NCBI GenBank assembly: GCA_041687675.1
Contig: JAWLBM010000061.1
Coordinates: 1 to 18,478, forward strand
Length of the DNA: 18,478 bases
Source of the DNA: JAWLBM01 sp041687675
GTDB lineage: Bacteria > Pseudomonadota > Alphaproteobacteria > Rhizobiales > Pleomorphomonadaceae
Direction: 5' to 3'
Shown: piece by piece, positions 18,468 to 18,478 of the stretch
Layout: each line of letters opens with the position of its first letter
How positions within the stretch are numbered: the stretch's first letter is position 1
Notes under the pieces: generated by a model
Told to the model about the DNA's origin: nothing
Databases searched by the model: none
What the model saw: the letters and a program-made list of their open reading frames with translations, nothing else
Position numbers and translations under genes: made by a program

Positions 18468-18478
18468 TGCCGGCGGAT

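Overview
This window is high-GC DNA (one hand-counted line, 4861-4920, is 42 G+C of 60) with closely packed genes and an alphaproteobacterial gene order. The best fit is a member of the Hyphomicrobiales (Rhizobiales). The reasons are the DUF2849-cysI-cysH-DUF934-ferredoxin sulfur cluster, an APS-type CysH with two Cys pairs, and intergenic palindromes of the kind common in that order. I cannot name a genus.

Layout, left to right. (1) 1-2110 is an accessory pocket just downstream of glmS. It holds a C-terminally truncated UvrD-like SF1 helicase of visibly lower GC (721-780 is 26 G+C of 60), and a 171-residue PD-(D/E)XK fragment that looks like the N-terminus of a large type IIG-like restriction-modification protein. 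(2) 2136-7194 is housekeeping, all on the minus strand: class IV aminotransferase, Nudix hydrolase (ATGA overlap), glmU, then a 250-base intergenic region packed with hairpins, then glmS. GlmS and GlmU supply UDP-GlcNAc for peptidoglycan and lipopolysaccharide. (3) 7539-8831 (+) is a ROK-family transcriptional regulator divergent from the aminotransferase. (4) 8839-13314 (-) is a two-gene RND efflux system: membrane-fusion protein, then inner-membrane transporter. No outer-membrane channel or TetR-type regulator is present here. (5) 13586-14476 (+) is an unrecognised exported protein rich in Pro, Tyr and Trp. (6) 14489-18184 (-) is a tightly coupled assimilatory sulfate-reduction operon: DUF2849, cysI, cysH, DUF934 and a 2Fe-2S ferredoxin. 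CysH would make sulfite from APS and CysI would reduce it to sulfide. The adrenodoxin-like ferredoxin is a plausible electron donor, since no CysJ-type flavoprotein is seen. (7) 18185-18478 is noncoding and carries two copies of a palindromic repeat.

Most of the window is conventional. The parts most worth a second look are the broken defence-type genes in the glmS downstream position (the classic attTn7 side), the structured glmU-glmS intergenic region, and the ferredoxin/DUF934 end of the sulfite-reduction operon. I found no complete, clearly new system. The nuclease-helicase pair is the only candidate, and it looks more like debris than a working module.
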